This document shows positions 57,127 to 64,000 of a DNA stretch of 64,000 bases, in pieces. Positions within the stretch are counted from its first letter, which is position 1. Each line of letters starts with the position of its first letter. The notes below the pieces were generated by a model that made no database searches, was not told where the DNA came from, and saw only the letters and a program-made list of their open reading frames with translations. The DNA comes from Pantoea sp. CCBC3-3-1. Lineage in GTDB: Bacteria; Pseudomonadota; Gammaproteobacteria; Enterobacterales; Enterobacteriaceae. A program made the translations under genes and the position numbers. The stretch spans positions 3,162,001 to 3,226,000 of the forward strand of contig NZ_CP034363.1 in NCBI RefSeq assembly GCF_007981265.1. The letters run 5' to 3'.

Positions 57127-58470
57127 ATGTTTAAACCGGAACTGCTTTCTCCGGCCGGTACGCTGAAAAACATGCGCTACGCCTTCGCGTATGGCGCTGA
57201 TGCAGTGTACGCTGGCCAGCCTCGCTACAGCCTGCGCGTCCGCAACAACGAGTTCAACCATCAGAACCTGGCAATCGGCATTAACGAAGCGCATGCCCAG
57301 GGCAAAAAATTCTACGTGGTGGTCAATATTGCGCCGCACAATGCCAAGCTGAAAACCTTTATTCGCGATCTCCAGCCGGTAGTCGAAATGGGGCCGGACG
57401 CGCTGATCATGTCCGATCCTGGTCTGATCATGATGGTGCGTGAAGCCTTCCCGCAGATGGACGTGCATCTTTCGGTGCAGGCTAACGCGGTCAACTGGGC
57501 AACGGTAAAGTTTTGGCAGCAGATGGGGCTGACGCGCGTCATTCTTTCGCGTGAACTGTCTCTGGAAGAGATCGCCGAAATCCGCCAGCAGGTTCCCGAT
57601 ATTGAACTGGAAATTTTTGTCCACGGTGCCTTATGCATGGCCTACTCCGGTCGCTGCCTGCTTTCCGGTTACATTAATAAACGCGACCCAAATCAGGGAA
57701 CCTGTACTAACGCCTGCCGTTGGGAATATAAGGTTGAAGAAGGCAAACAGGACGAGATTGGCAATATAGTGCATCAGTATCAGCCGATCCCGGTCAGGAA
57801 CGTTGAACCGACGCTCGGCGAGGGTCAACCGACGGATAAAGTCTTTATGATTGAGGAAGCGATGCGGCCGGGCGAGTATATGACCGCCTTTGAGGATGAG
57901 CACGGCACCTACATTATGAACTCAAAAGATTTGCGGGCCGTGGCGCACGTTGAACGCCTGACGCAGATGGGCGTTCACTCGCTGAAAATCGAAGGCCGAA
58001 CCAAATCCCACTATTATTGCGCGCGCACGGCGCAGGTCTATCGCCGCGCGATTGATGATGCGGCCGCAGGCAAACCCTTTGATCATTCCCTGCTGGAAAC
58101 GCTGGAAGGACTGGCGCACCGTGGCTATACCGAAGGTTTCCTCCGTCGCCATACGCATGACAGCTATCAAAATTACGATCACAGCTATTCCGCCTCCGAG
58201 CGTCAGCAGTTTGTCGGCGAATTTACCGGTGAGCGGCGCGGCGCAATGGCGCTGGTGGAGGTTAAAAACAAATTCAGCACGGGCGACAGCCTGGAGCTGA
58301 TGACGCCCGCAGGCAATATCAATTTTCGACTGGAAAAGATGGAAAACCGCAGGCTGGAATCGACCGATATCGCACCCGGCAACGGTCATTTTGTCTGGAT
58401 CCCACTGCCCGAAGAGATCGATCTGACTTACGCGCTCCTGATGCGGAATTTTCCGGAAGACGCCAAATAA
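57127..58470 (+). CDS. trhP: tRNA uridine-34 prephenate-dependent hydroxylase TrhP (U32 family, YegQ)
   Basis: A 447-residue U32-family protein (E. coli YegQ/TrhP 453). It begins MFKPELLSPAGTLKNMRYAF. The U32 signature ELEIFVHGALCMAYSGRCLL near 158-177 is followed by the cysteine-rich NQGTCTNACRWEY near 188-200, which fits iron-sulfur cluster binding. Y-G-ADAVYAGQPRYSLR near 26-39 and SLKIEGRTKSHYY near 284-296 are further U32 features. In E. coli TrhP makes 5-hydroxyuridine at tRNA position 34, using prephenate. The gene directly precedes the CyaR small RNA, as in E. coli. Confidence 0.95.
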   Translation: MFKPELLSPAGTLKNMRYAFAYGADAVYAGQPRYSLRVRNNEFNHQNLAIGINEAHAQGKKFYVVVNIAPHNAKLKTFIRDLQPVVEMGPDALIMSDPGLIMMVREAFPQMDVHLSVQANAVNWATVKFWQQMGLTRVILSRELSLEEIAEIRQQVPDIELEIFVHGALCMAYSGRCLLSGYINKRDPNQGTCTNACRWEYKVEEGKQDEIGNIVHQYQPIPVRNVEPTLGEGQPTDKVFMIEEAMRPGEYMTAFEDEHGTYIMNSKDLRAVAHVERLTQMGVHSLKIEGRTKSHYYCARTAQVYRRAIDDAAAGKPFDHSLLETLEGLAHRGYTEGFLRRHTHDSYQNYDHSYSASERQQFVGEFTGERRGAMALVEVKNKFSTGDSLELMTPAGNINFRLEKMENRRLESTDIAPGNGHFVWIPLPEEIDLTYALLMRNFPEDAK

Positions 58471-58492
58471 AAGTTTCCTGACGTGACTTATT

Positions 58493-58535
58493 TTAGAACA
58501 GGCTCACATTCCCTGTCGCCTTTTCTGGGTATGCT
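58493..58535 (+). promoter_or_regulatory. CRP-dependent promoter of cyaR
   Basis: A CRP-type site TTAGA-N6-TCACA (58493-58508) has its centre at 58500.5. A -10 box TATGCT lies at 58530-58535, which puts +1 near 58542 and the CRP centre at -41.5, the exact class II position. The right half-site is perfect and the left half matches 3 of 5 bases. There is no good -35 box, as expected for a class II promoter. Confidence 0.65.
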
Positions 58536-58540
58536 GTGCA

Positions 58541-58622
58541 GGCTTAAACGATCAATTCAAAACGGCAGATTTACCTAAACCACCTCTTTGGCCCGTCCGG
58601 TTCTTCCGGGCGGGCTTTTCTT
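58541..58622 (+). ncRNA. cyaR: CyaR (RyeE) small regulatory RNA homologue
   Basis: The segment lies directly downstream of trhP and in the same direction, exactly where cyaR lies in E. coli. It holds AAACCACCTCTTTGGCC (58577-58593), which matches the conserved unpaired anti-Shine-Dalgarno region of CyaR (ACCACCTCCTTAGCC), followed by a terminator stem. The predicted start is near 58542 and the end near 58620, giving about 78 nt compared with about 86 nt in E. coli. CyaR is an Hfq-dependent RNA induced by cAMP-CRP that represses ompX, luxS, nadE and yqaE in E. coli. The 5' part differs from E. coli, so the target set may differ. Confidence 0.78.
58591..58622 (+). terminator. CyaR intrinsic terminator
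   Basis: A 10-bp GC-rich stem with one G-T pair (58591-58600 with 58606-58615), loop TTCTT, followed by TTTTCTTTG. It forms the 3' end of the small RNA. Confidence 0.88.
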
Positions 58623-58722
58623 TGATTTATCGATTCATCCACGAGCCGCTTTTTCTTCCCCTCTGCGGATATGCTATAACTGAAGCACTTTTCGTTCAGG
58701 GCAGTTTTGACAGGAAAATAAC

Positions 58723-59625
58723 ATGGATACACATTCACTGACGCTGATTATCCTTAACGGCAAGGGCGCGGGTAACGAAGCGCTGCGCGAGGCCATCCTG
58801 AAGCTGCGCGAAGAAGGCCTGCCGATTGAAGTGCGTGTCACCTGGGAACAAGGGGATGGCGAGCGCTTTGTGCAGGAGGCCGTGACGCTGGGTGCTGCAA
58901 CGGTGGTGGCCGGCGGTGGCGACGGCACCGTCAATGAAATCGCCACCTCGCTGGCGGGCGTAGCTGAAAAACAGCGTCCGGTATTGGGTATTATCCCGCT
59001 GGGAACCGCTAACGATTTTGCGACCAGCGCAGGCATTCCGGAAGAGATGGAAAATGCGCTGCGTCTGGCTATCGTTGGTAAAGCCACGCCGGTTGACCTG
59101 GCACGGGTCAATCAGGATCGCTATTTCATTAATATGGCGACGGGCGGCTTCGGCACGCGGATTACCACGGAAACACCGGAAAGGCTGAAATCGGCGCTGG
59201 GCGGTGTTTCCTACTTTATTCATGGCCTGATGCGCATGGATACCCTGAAAGCAGACACCTGTACGCTTAGCGGCCCCGGCTTCAACTGGCAGGGCGATGC
59301 GTTGGTGATTGGGATCGGTAATGGACGTCAGGCAGGCGGTGGACAACGTCTGTGTCCGGCCGCGTTGATTAACGATGGCATGCTGGAATTGAGTATCGTC
59401 ACGTCAAAAGAGATCTTACCTACGCTGTTTAATTCAGTTATTGGCGGAGACGACGAAAATCCCAATATCATTCGTGCTTCACTGCCCTGGCTGGAAATTG
59501 ATGCGCCAAACGAAATGACCTTTAATCTGGATGGCGAGCCGCTAACCGGCACGTCATTCCGTATTGAGATTCTGCCGGCTGCCCTTTCCTGCCGCCTGCC
59601 GCCCTCCTGCGAACTGCTGGCATAG
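58723..59625 (+). CDS. yegS: lipid kinase YegS
   Basis: A 300-residue protein of the diacylglycerol-kinase-like fold (E. coli YegS 299). The nucleotide-binding signature [17 protein letters not shown] is at about 62-78, and [18 protein letters not shown] near 90-107 is the second family motif. [20 protein letters not shown] near 141-160 and [17 protein letters not shown] near 191-207 are also typical. E. coli YegS phosphorylates phosphatidylglycerol in vitro; the in-cell substrate is not settled. It is followed by its own terminator. Confidence 0.95.
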   Translation: MDTHSLTLIILNGKGAGNEALREAILKLREEGLPIEVRVTWEQGDGERFVQEAVTLGAATVVAGGGDGTVNEIATSLAGVAEKQRPVLGIIPLGTANDFATSAGIPEEMENALRLAIVGKATPVDLARVNQDRYFINMATGGFGTRITTETPERLKSALGGVSYFIHGLMRMDTLKADTCTLSGPGFNWQGDALVIGIGNGRQAGGGQRLCPAALINDGMLELSIVTSKEILPTLFNSVIGGDDENPNIIRASLPWLEIDAPNEMTFNLDGEPLTGTSFRIEILPAALSCRLPPSCELLA

Positions 59626-59631
59626 CGCTGT

Positions 59632-59660
59632 GAGCCACATCGAGTGGCTCTCTTCTTTTC
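59632..59660 (+). terminator. yegS terminator
   Basis: A perfect 7-bp stem (59632-59638 with 59644-59650), loop ATCGA, followed by TCTTCTTTTC. It begins 7 bases past the yegS stop codon. Confidence 0.75.
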
Positions 59661-59692
59661 TCCGCTGCGCACCAATAAAAGGACGTTAGAAA

Positions 59693-59751
59693 TGTGATCC
59701 TCCATGCAGACGGCTTGCCAATCAGCTTGTATGGTAGTAGGTCTTTATAAC
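59693..59751 (+). promoter_or_regulatory. CRP half-site plus 14-bp operator upstream of the ydfJ-like gene
   Basis: TGTGATC starts at 59693 and the 14-mer CTTGTATGGTAGTA lies at 59726-59739, 33 bases further on. A possible -10 box TATAAC follows at 59746-59751. The same two elements recur at nearly the same spacing upstream of rspA (61144 and 61176). The 14-mer probably binds a GntR-family regulator. Confidence 0.55.
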
Positions 59752-59776
59752 TTACTGGCTTATTCAAGGATTGATT

Positions 59777-61117
59777 ATGACCAACACCAGAGCAATCGCT
59801 TCAGCCGAGACAAACGATTCCACTTCGGTTATAAGACGTGTCGCCAGCGCATCCGCAATCGGTACCGCCGCCGAATATTATGACTTTTTTGCCTACGGTA
59901 CGGCAGCAGTACTTTTTTTTGGCCCGCTTTTTTTTCCTTCCAGCGATCCACTTATCGGCACGCTGGCGGCCTTTGCTACCTACGCCGTCGGCTTCTTTGC
60001 ACGGCCGCTGGGCGGCATCGTTTTTGGCCATATTGGCGATAAAGTCGGCCGCAAAAAAGCCCTTGTTATCACTATCCTGATGGTTGGCCTGGGCACATTC
60101 TGCATTGGGCTGTTACCAACCTATGAAAAAATTGGCTTCTGGGCGCCCACGCTGCTGGTGATTATCCGCATAATCCAGGGGTTTGGCGTCGGCGGTGAAC
60201 AGGCAGGCGCTGTTCTGATGACCGCTGAATATGCTGAGCCTCGTCGTCGTGGCTATTTTGCCAGCTGGGTGCAGATAGGCGCACCGGTCGGATTTTTACT
60301 GCCTCTGGCGCTGTTCGCCGCCTTAACGGCGCTGCTGTCGAAAGAAGAAATGGTGGACTGGGGCTGGCGCATCCCGTTTTTACTTAGCGCGCTGCTGGTT
60401 ATCGTCGGCATGTTTATCCGCCTGCGTATTGATGAATCACCAGTTTTCGCCCAAATCCGTGAAACCAAAGCAGCCGAGTCGCGTCCGGTAATGGAAGTAA
60501 TACGCAACTATCCCAAAATTATTGTTTATGGCGTGGCGGCCAAGCTGATTGAAGCCTGCTCGTTTGGCCTTTTCACGGTCATCATTCTGGCATGGGGAAA
60601 AGTCAATCAGCTCAGCGATACCCTGATGATGCAAACGATGATTGTCGCGGTGATTCTGGAAATTATGGCGATTCCGTTGATGGGCAAACTCTCCGACCGG
60701 ATTGGCCGGAAGCCGGTCTATATGACAGGTGCTCTCCTGCTTACCCTCAGCATTTTTCCTTTCTTTATCGCGATGAGCCAGAACATCTACTGGATCTCGC
60801 AGCTGGCCATGATCGTCGTGCTGACGCTGGGTCACAGTATGTGTTATGCGCCGCAAGCTTCCTGGTTCCCGGAACTTTTCCCTACTCATATTCGTTGCAG
60901 CGGTATTGCGCTGATCTGGCAAACCGGTTCGTTGATTGGCGGCGGCGTGCTGGGCCTGACGGCCGTTAAGATCCTCCAGATGTCCGGCGGTCACTATTAT
61001 GGCCTGGCCGCTTATGTCGTCATTCTTGGGTTGGTTTCGCTGTACGGCATTTCTCATCTGCCAGAAACCGCACCGGTGAAACGGGGCAAAGAGCTCCATA
61101 GCTGGCACAAGTCTTAA
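59777..61117 (+). CDS. MFS metabolite:H+ symporter, YdfJ/ShiA-like
   Basis: A 446-residue transporter from ATG 59777 after AAGGA (59766-59770); a TTG two codons earlier overlaps the ribosome site and is rejected. Twelve membrane segments are present. [20 protein letters not shown] near 29-48 is the hallmark of the metabolite:H+ symporter family, [15 protein letters not shown] near 86-100 is MFS motif A, and [19 protein letters not shown] near 130-148 follows. E. coli YdfJ is the likely counterpart: in E. coli it lies next to rspAB apart from the Qin prophage between them. It probably imports an acid sugar or shikimate-like compound for the following enzymes. It shares an upstream operator with rspA. 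Confidence 0.8.
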   Translation: MTNTRAIASAETNDSTSVIRRVASASAIGTAAEYYDFFAYGTAAVLFFGPLFFPSSDPLIGTLAAFATYAVGFFARPLGGIVFGHIGDKVGRKKALVITILMVGLGTFCIGLLPTYEKIGFWAPTLLVIIRIIQGFGVGGEQAGAVLMTAEYAEPRRRGYFASWVQIGAPVGFLLPLALFAALTALLSKEEMVDWGWRIPFLLSALLVIVGMFIRLRIDESPVFAQIRETKAAESRPVMEVIRNYPKIIVYGVAAKLIEACSFGLFTVIILAWGKVNQLSDTLMMQTMIVAVILEIMAIPLMGKLSDRIGRKPVYMTGALLLTLSIFPFFIAMSQNIYWISQLAMIVVLTLGHSMCYAPQASWFPELFPTHIRCSGIALIWQTGSLIGGGVLGLTAVKILQMSGGHYYGLAAYVVILGLVSLYGISHLPETAPVKRGKELHSWHKS

Positions 61118-61143
61118 ATTTTGAAAGCCGAAGCGATCGCAAT

Positions 61144-61195
61144 TGTGATCGTTATCGGATATTCGACGACGCTAACTTGTATGGTAGTACGTTAG
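61144..61195 (+). promoter_or_regulatory. CRP-like site plus 14-bp operator upstream of rspA
   Basis: TGTGATCGTTATCGGA (61144-61159) resembles a CRP site with one perfect half. The 14-mer CTTGTATGGTAGTA follows at 61176-61189 and is flanked by the inverted arms CTAAC (61172-61176) and GTTAG (61191-61195). The 14-mer is identical to that at 59726-59739, and the distance from TGTGA differs by one base. Confidence 0.55.
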
Positions 61196-61236
61196 TGCGT
61201 ATTTTTTATCCATTGTCGCAACTCAGGGTCTTGATA

Positions 61237-62451
61237 ATGAAAATTGTTAAAGCGGAAGTCTTTGTTACCTGTCCAGGCAGGAATTTTGTCACTGTTAAAA
61301 TCACCACCGACGAAGGCCTTACCGGTATTGGCGACGCGACGTTAAATGGCCGTGAGCTACCGGTGGCTTCTTATCTGAAAGATCATGTTTGCCCACAGCT
61401 GATTGGCCGTAACGCACACCAAATCGAGGATATCTGGCAGTATTTTTATAAAGGTGCCTACTGGCGTCGTGGCCCGGTAACCATGTCCGCTATCTCGGCT
61501 GTCGATCAGGCACTGTGGGATATCAAAGGTAAGGCCGCCAATATGCCGCTTTACCAGCTGCTGGGCGGTGCCTCGCGTACTGGCGTAATGGTCTATTGCC
61601 ATACAACCGGGCACAGCATTGATGAAGTGATGGACGATTACGCGAAGCATAAAGAGATGGGTTTTAAAGCCATCCGTGCGCAGTGTGGCGTTCCCGGAAT
61701 GAAAACCACCTACGGCATGGCGAAAGGCAAAGGCCTGGCTTATGAGCCCGCCACCAAGGGTGACTGGCCGGAAGAGCAGCTGTGGTCGACCGAAAAGTAT
61801 CTCGATTTTACACCAAAACTGTTTGAGGCAATCCGTGCCAAATATGGCTTTAACGAACATTTGCTGCACGACATGCATCATCGCTTAACACCCATTGAAG
61901 CGGCGCGCTTTGGCAAAAGCGTTGAGGACTCGCGTCTGTTCTGGATGGAGGATCCAACGCCTGCCGAAAACCAGGAAAGTTTCCGTCTGATCCGTCAGCA
62001 CACCGTTACGCCAATTGCGGTGGGCGAAGTCTTTAACAGCATCTGGGACTGTAAGCAGCTGATTGAAGAGCAGCTCATCGACTATATCCGCACCACTATT
62101 ACCCATGCTGGTGGCATTACCGGTATGCGTCGTATCGCCGATTTCGCCTCGCTGTATCAGGTACGTACCGGTTCGCATGGCCCGTCCGATCTTTCGCCAG
62201 TTTGTATGGCTGCTGCGCTGCATTTCGATCTCTGGGTGCCCAACTTTGGCGTGCAGGAATACATGGGCTATTCCGAGCAGATGATGGAGGTGTTCAGGCA
62301 TAGCTGGACCTTTGAAGATGGCTATATGCATCCGGGTGACAAACCGGGCCTTGGCATTGAGTTCGACGAGAAGCTGGCAGCGAAATATCCCTATGAGCCC
62401 GCTTATCTGCCGGTCGCTCGTTTAGAAGATGGCACCTTGTGGAACTGGTAA
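61237..62451 (+). CDS. rspA: mannonate dehydratase-family enolase-superfamily protein RspA (ManD)
   Basis: A 404-residue protein from ATG 61237 ([20 protein letters not shown]); the open frame from 61177 adds 20 residues unlike the family. The enolase-superfamily capping domain is followed by a barrel. [19 protein letters not shown] near 145-163 and [20 protein letters not shown] near 208-227 carry the first metal ligand and the Tyr/His region of ManD proteins; [14 protein letters not shown] near 234-247 and [20 protein letters not shown] near 258-277 hold the other metal ligands. Family members dehydrate D-mannonate or D-gluconate with very different efficiency, so the substrate is open. It is followed by rspB after 10 bases. 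Confidence 0.93.
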   Translation: MKIVKAEVFVTCPGRNFVTVKITTDEGLTGIGDATLNGRELPVASYLKDHVCPQLIGRNAHQIEDIWQYFYKGAYWRRGPVTMSAISAVDQALWDIKGKAANMPLYQLLGGASRTGVMVYCHTTGHSIDEVMDDYAKHKEMGFKAIRAQCGVPGMKTTYGMAKGKGLAYEPATKGDWPEEQLWSTEKYLDFTPKLFEAIRAKYGFNEHLLHDMHHRLTPIEAARFGKSVEDSRLFWMEDPTPAENQESFRLIRQHTVTPIAVGEVFNSIWDCKQLIEEQLIDYIRTTITHAGGITGMRRIADFASLYQVRTGSHGPSDLSPVCMAAALHFDLWVPNFGVQEYMGYSEQMMEVFRHSWTFEDGYMHPGDKPGLGIEFDEKLAAKYPYEPAYLPVARLEDGTLWNW

Positions 62452-62461
62452 GGAGAGCACC

Positions 62462-63472
62462 ATGAAAAGCGTTGTTATCGCTAAACCCGGCGAAATGATC
62501 GTGGAAGATCGTCCCCTGCCTGAGCCAGCCGCGGGCGAAGTCAGGGTCAAGGTCAACTATGCCAGCATCTGTGGTTCTGATGTACATATCTGGCACGGTC
62601 ACAATCCCTTCGCACGCTATCCACGGGTGATTGGCCATGAGTTTTTTGGTGTCATCGATGCGACAGGCGAAGGCGTTGATGCCTCACGCACAGGGGAACG
62701 AGTGGCGGTCGATCCGGTCGTCAGCTGCGGTCACTGCTACCCCTGTTCTGTTGGCCGGCCAAACGTTTGTCGCGAATTACAGGTTATTGGCGTTCACCGC
62801 GACGGCGGCTTCAGTGAGTACGCGGTTGTCCCAGCCTCAAACGCTTATGTGCTGCCGCAAAGTATTCCTGACAAGCTGGCAAGTCTGGTAGAGCCTTTTA
62901 CTATTGCCGCTAATATCTGCGCCTTTCTTAAACCGCAGCCCAACGATGTCGCCCTGATTTTTGGCGCCGGCCCGATGGGATTAACCGCAATTCAGGCACT
63001 GAAAGGCGTGTTTAACGTCCGTAAAGTGATCGTAGCCGATCGGCTGCCTGAAAGGCTACAGATGGCGCTGGAGAATGGCGCTGATGTCGTGCTGGATAAC
63101 AGTGAAATCCCGCTGGCTGCACAGCTGGAAGGGGAGCAACCGACGTTGATTATTGATGCCGCCTGTCATCCTTCGATTCTGTCAGAAGCCGTTGCGCTGG
63201 CTTCACCGGCAGCGCGTATTGGCCTGCTCGGCTTTTCCGGCGAACCCTGCACGGTGACGCAACAAAGCCTGACCAGTAAAGAGCTGTCGCTGTTTACTTC
63301 ACGTCTGAACAGCCATCGTTTTCCTGAAGTCATTAGCTGGATGGAACAGCAAAAAATCCAGCCTGAAAAATTGGTTACTCACTATCTGCCGTTAAGTGAC
63401 ATTGAAGCGGCCATGACCCTTTTCGAAAAAGATCCGCGCAGCTGCTGCAAGGTAATCTTAACGTTCAGCTGA
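62462..63472 (+). CDS. rspB: zinc-dependent alcohol dehydrogenase-like oxidoreductase RspB
   Basis: A 336-residue medium-chain dehydrogenase from ATG 62462 after AAGGAGAG; an upstream in-frame GTG or ATG overlaps rspA and is rejected. The catalytic zinc ligands are in SICGSDVHIWHGHNPF near 36-51 (Cys) and VIGHEFFGVI near 58-67 (His-Glu). Structural-zinc cysteines are in VSCGHCYPCSVGRPNVC near 88-104. The Rossmann motif IFGAGPMGLTAIQAL lies near 165-179. It should oxidise a sugar-acid or polyol with NAD(P)+. Together with rspA it forms an operon for acid-sugar breakdown. The exact substrate is unknown. Confidence 0.93.
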   Translation: MKSVVIAKPGEMIVEDRPLPEPAAGEVRVKVNYASICGSDVHIWHGHNPFARYPRVIGHEFFGVIDATGEGVDASRTGERVAVDPVVSCGHCYPCSVGRPNVCRELQVIGVHRDGGFSEYAVVPASNAYVLPQSIPDKLASLVEPFTIAANICAFLKPQPNDVALIFGAGPMGLTAIQALKGVFNVRKVIVADRLPERLQMALENGADVVLDNSEIPLAAQLEGEQPTLIIDAACHPSILSEAVALASPAARIGLLGFSGEPCTVTQQSLTSKELSLFTSRLNSHRFPEVISWMEQQKIQPEKLVTHYLPLSDIEAAMTLFEKDPRSCCKVILTFS

Positions 63473-63510
63473 CGGGCACCAGGCTTACCGTACTAAGTCG
63501 TATTCGGTCT

Positions 63511-63530
63511 GGGAGCAGGTTCAGGCTCCC
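63511..63530. terminator. hairpin after rspB
   Basis: A 6-bp GC-rich stem (63511-63516 with 63525-63530) and 8-base loop, 38 bases past rspB. No T tract follows, so it is more likely an mRNA end or processing structure than a strong terminator. The same 118-base gap shows no copy of the CTTGTATGGTAGTA operator. Confidence 0.35.
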
Positions 63531-63590
63531 GGTATCAGGACTCTGCCGCGGAAAGAGAATCTATAAATTAGAAAAAACCAGGGTACTCCT

Positions 63591-64000
63591 ATGTTTAAAA
63601 ATCTCCGCTGGACCATCGTTCTGCTGCTTTTTCTGGTGTACATGATCAACTATCTGGATCGTGTCGCGCTTTCGCTGACCGTGCCGATGATCGAAAAAGA
63701 TCTGCTGCTCAATGCCGAGCAGTTTGGTCTGATCTTCGGCAGCTTCTTCTTCGGTTATGCCATCTTTAATTTTATCGGCGGCCTGGCTACCGATAAATTC
63801 GGCCCCACGCTGGTACTGGGCGTGGCAGTAGGAATGTGGTCACTGTTCTGCGGCTTTACTGCACTGGCGACTGGCTTCTGGTCGATGCTAATCCTGCGCA
63901 TATTGTTCGGCATGGCAGAAGGCCCGATCTGCGCCTCCGCCAACAAAGCGATTAATGGCTGGTTTCCCAAAAAACAGGCAGCCACGGCGATGGGCTTTCT
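63591..64000 (+). CDS. MFS transporter of the anion:cation symporter family (partial, 3' end outside window)
   Basis: The frame is open from ATG 63591 to the window end (136 codons). It begins MFKNLRWTIVLLLFLVYMIN, and the next residues YLDRVALSLTVPMIEKDL near 21-38 form helix 1 and the YxDR motif seen in hexuronate, glucarate and galactonate transporters (ExuT, GudP, DgoT). GLATDKFGPTLVLGVAVG near 65-82 and RILFGMAEGPICASANKAIN near 105-124 are further family motifs. Only about the first third is present, so the substrate cannot be named. Position after rspAB suggests uptake of a sugar acid for the same pathway. Confidence 0.85.
   Translation, partial: MFKNLRWTIVLLLFLVYMINYLDRVALSLTVPMIEKDLLLNAEQFGLIFGSFFFGYAIFNFIGGLATDKFGPTLVLGVAVGMWSLFCGFTALATGFWSMLILRILFGMAEGPICASANKAINGWFPKKQAATAMGF

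Noticed and set aside
1..64000. tRNA, rRNA, insertion sequence, prophage, integrase, CRISPR array or origin
   Set aside because: I looked for these and saw no transposase-like protein, no spaced direct repeats, no cloverleaf-like or rRNA-like sequence. Short or decayed elements could have escaped reading by eye.

Overview
The window is chromosomal DNA from an enterobacterium of the Erwinia/Pantoea group (Erwiniaceae). Two things point there. An amylovoran/stewartan-type exopolysaccharide operon (amsG-wza-wzb-wzc-amsB/C/D/E/F/K) lies next to galF-galE. The flanking gene order yegH-asmA-dcd-udk-dgcE-yegD-mdtABCD-baeSR-trhP-cyaR-yegS is the one found beside the colanic acid locus of E. coli. No tRNA, rRNA, insertion sequence, prophage, CRISPR array or replication origin was seen. 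The species cannot be named from the sequence alone.

Layout. 139-4771 holds four surface-polysaccharide modification genes: a sugar O-methyltransferase and a DUF2142 GT-C-like membrane protein on the + strand, converging on a GtrB-like glycosyltransferase and a small SMR/EamA-like transporter on the - strand. 5065-17521 (- strand) is an O-antigen locus of the ABC-transporter type: rfbBDAC (dTDP-L-rhamnose), wzm-wzt, an unusual 1170-residue methyltransferase/coiled-coil/double-GT4 fusion, two rhamnosyltransferase-like GT2 enzymes, then gnd. 18066-20023 is galF-galE. 20449-33988 is the exopolysaccharide operon, with its control region at 33989-34600. 34792-58470 is conserved housekeeping and efflux backbone. 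58541-58618 is a CyaR small RNA homologue. 58723-64000 holds yegS, a transporter gene, rspA-rspB and the start of a second transporter gene.

How the genes work together. RfbBDAC make dTDP-L-rhamnose for a chain built in the cytoplasm on a lipid carrier and exported by Wzm/Wzt; the carbohydrate-binding C-terminus of Wzt suggests that a modified chain end is recognised. GalE and GalF serve UDP-hexose supply for the galactose-rich exopolysaccharide, which AmsG initiates, AmsC polymerises and Wza/Wzb/Wzc export. No Wzx flippase or pyruvyl transferase gene is present in this operon. Both polysaccharide operons have a JUMPstart/ops element (RfaH recruitment) in the leader, and both contain intrinsic-terminator-like hairpins between cistrons, which fits RfaH-dependent read-through. 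The exopolysaccharide operon also has a near-consensus RcsAB box about 560 bp upstream of amsG.

The most interesting items are: the methyltransferase/coiled-coil/GT4-GT4 fusion (possible polymerase plus chain-end modifier in one chain); a gtr-like cassette that appears to use an SMR-type protein instead of GtrA; the missing Wzx; internal terminators in RfaH-type operons; a CyaR gene whose predicted CRP site sits exactly at -41.5; and a duplicated CRP-half-site plus 14-bp operator module in front of the ydfJ-like gene and rspAB.
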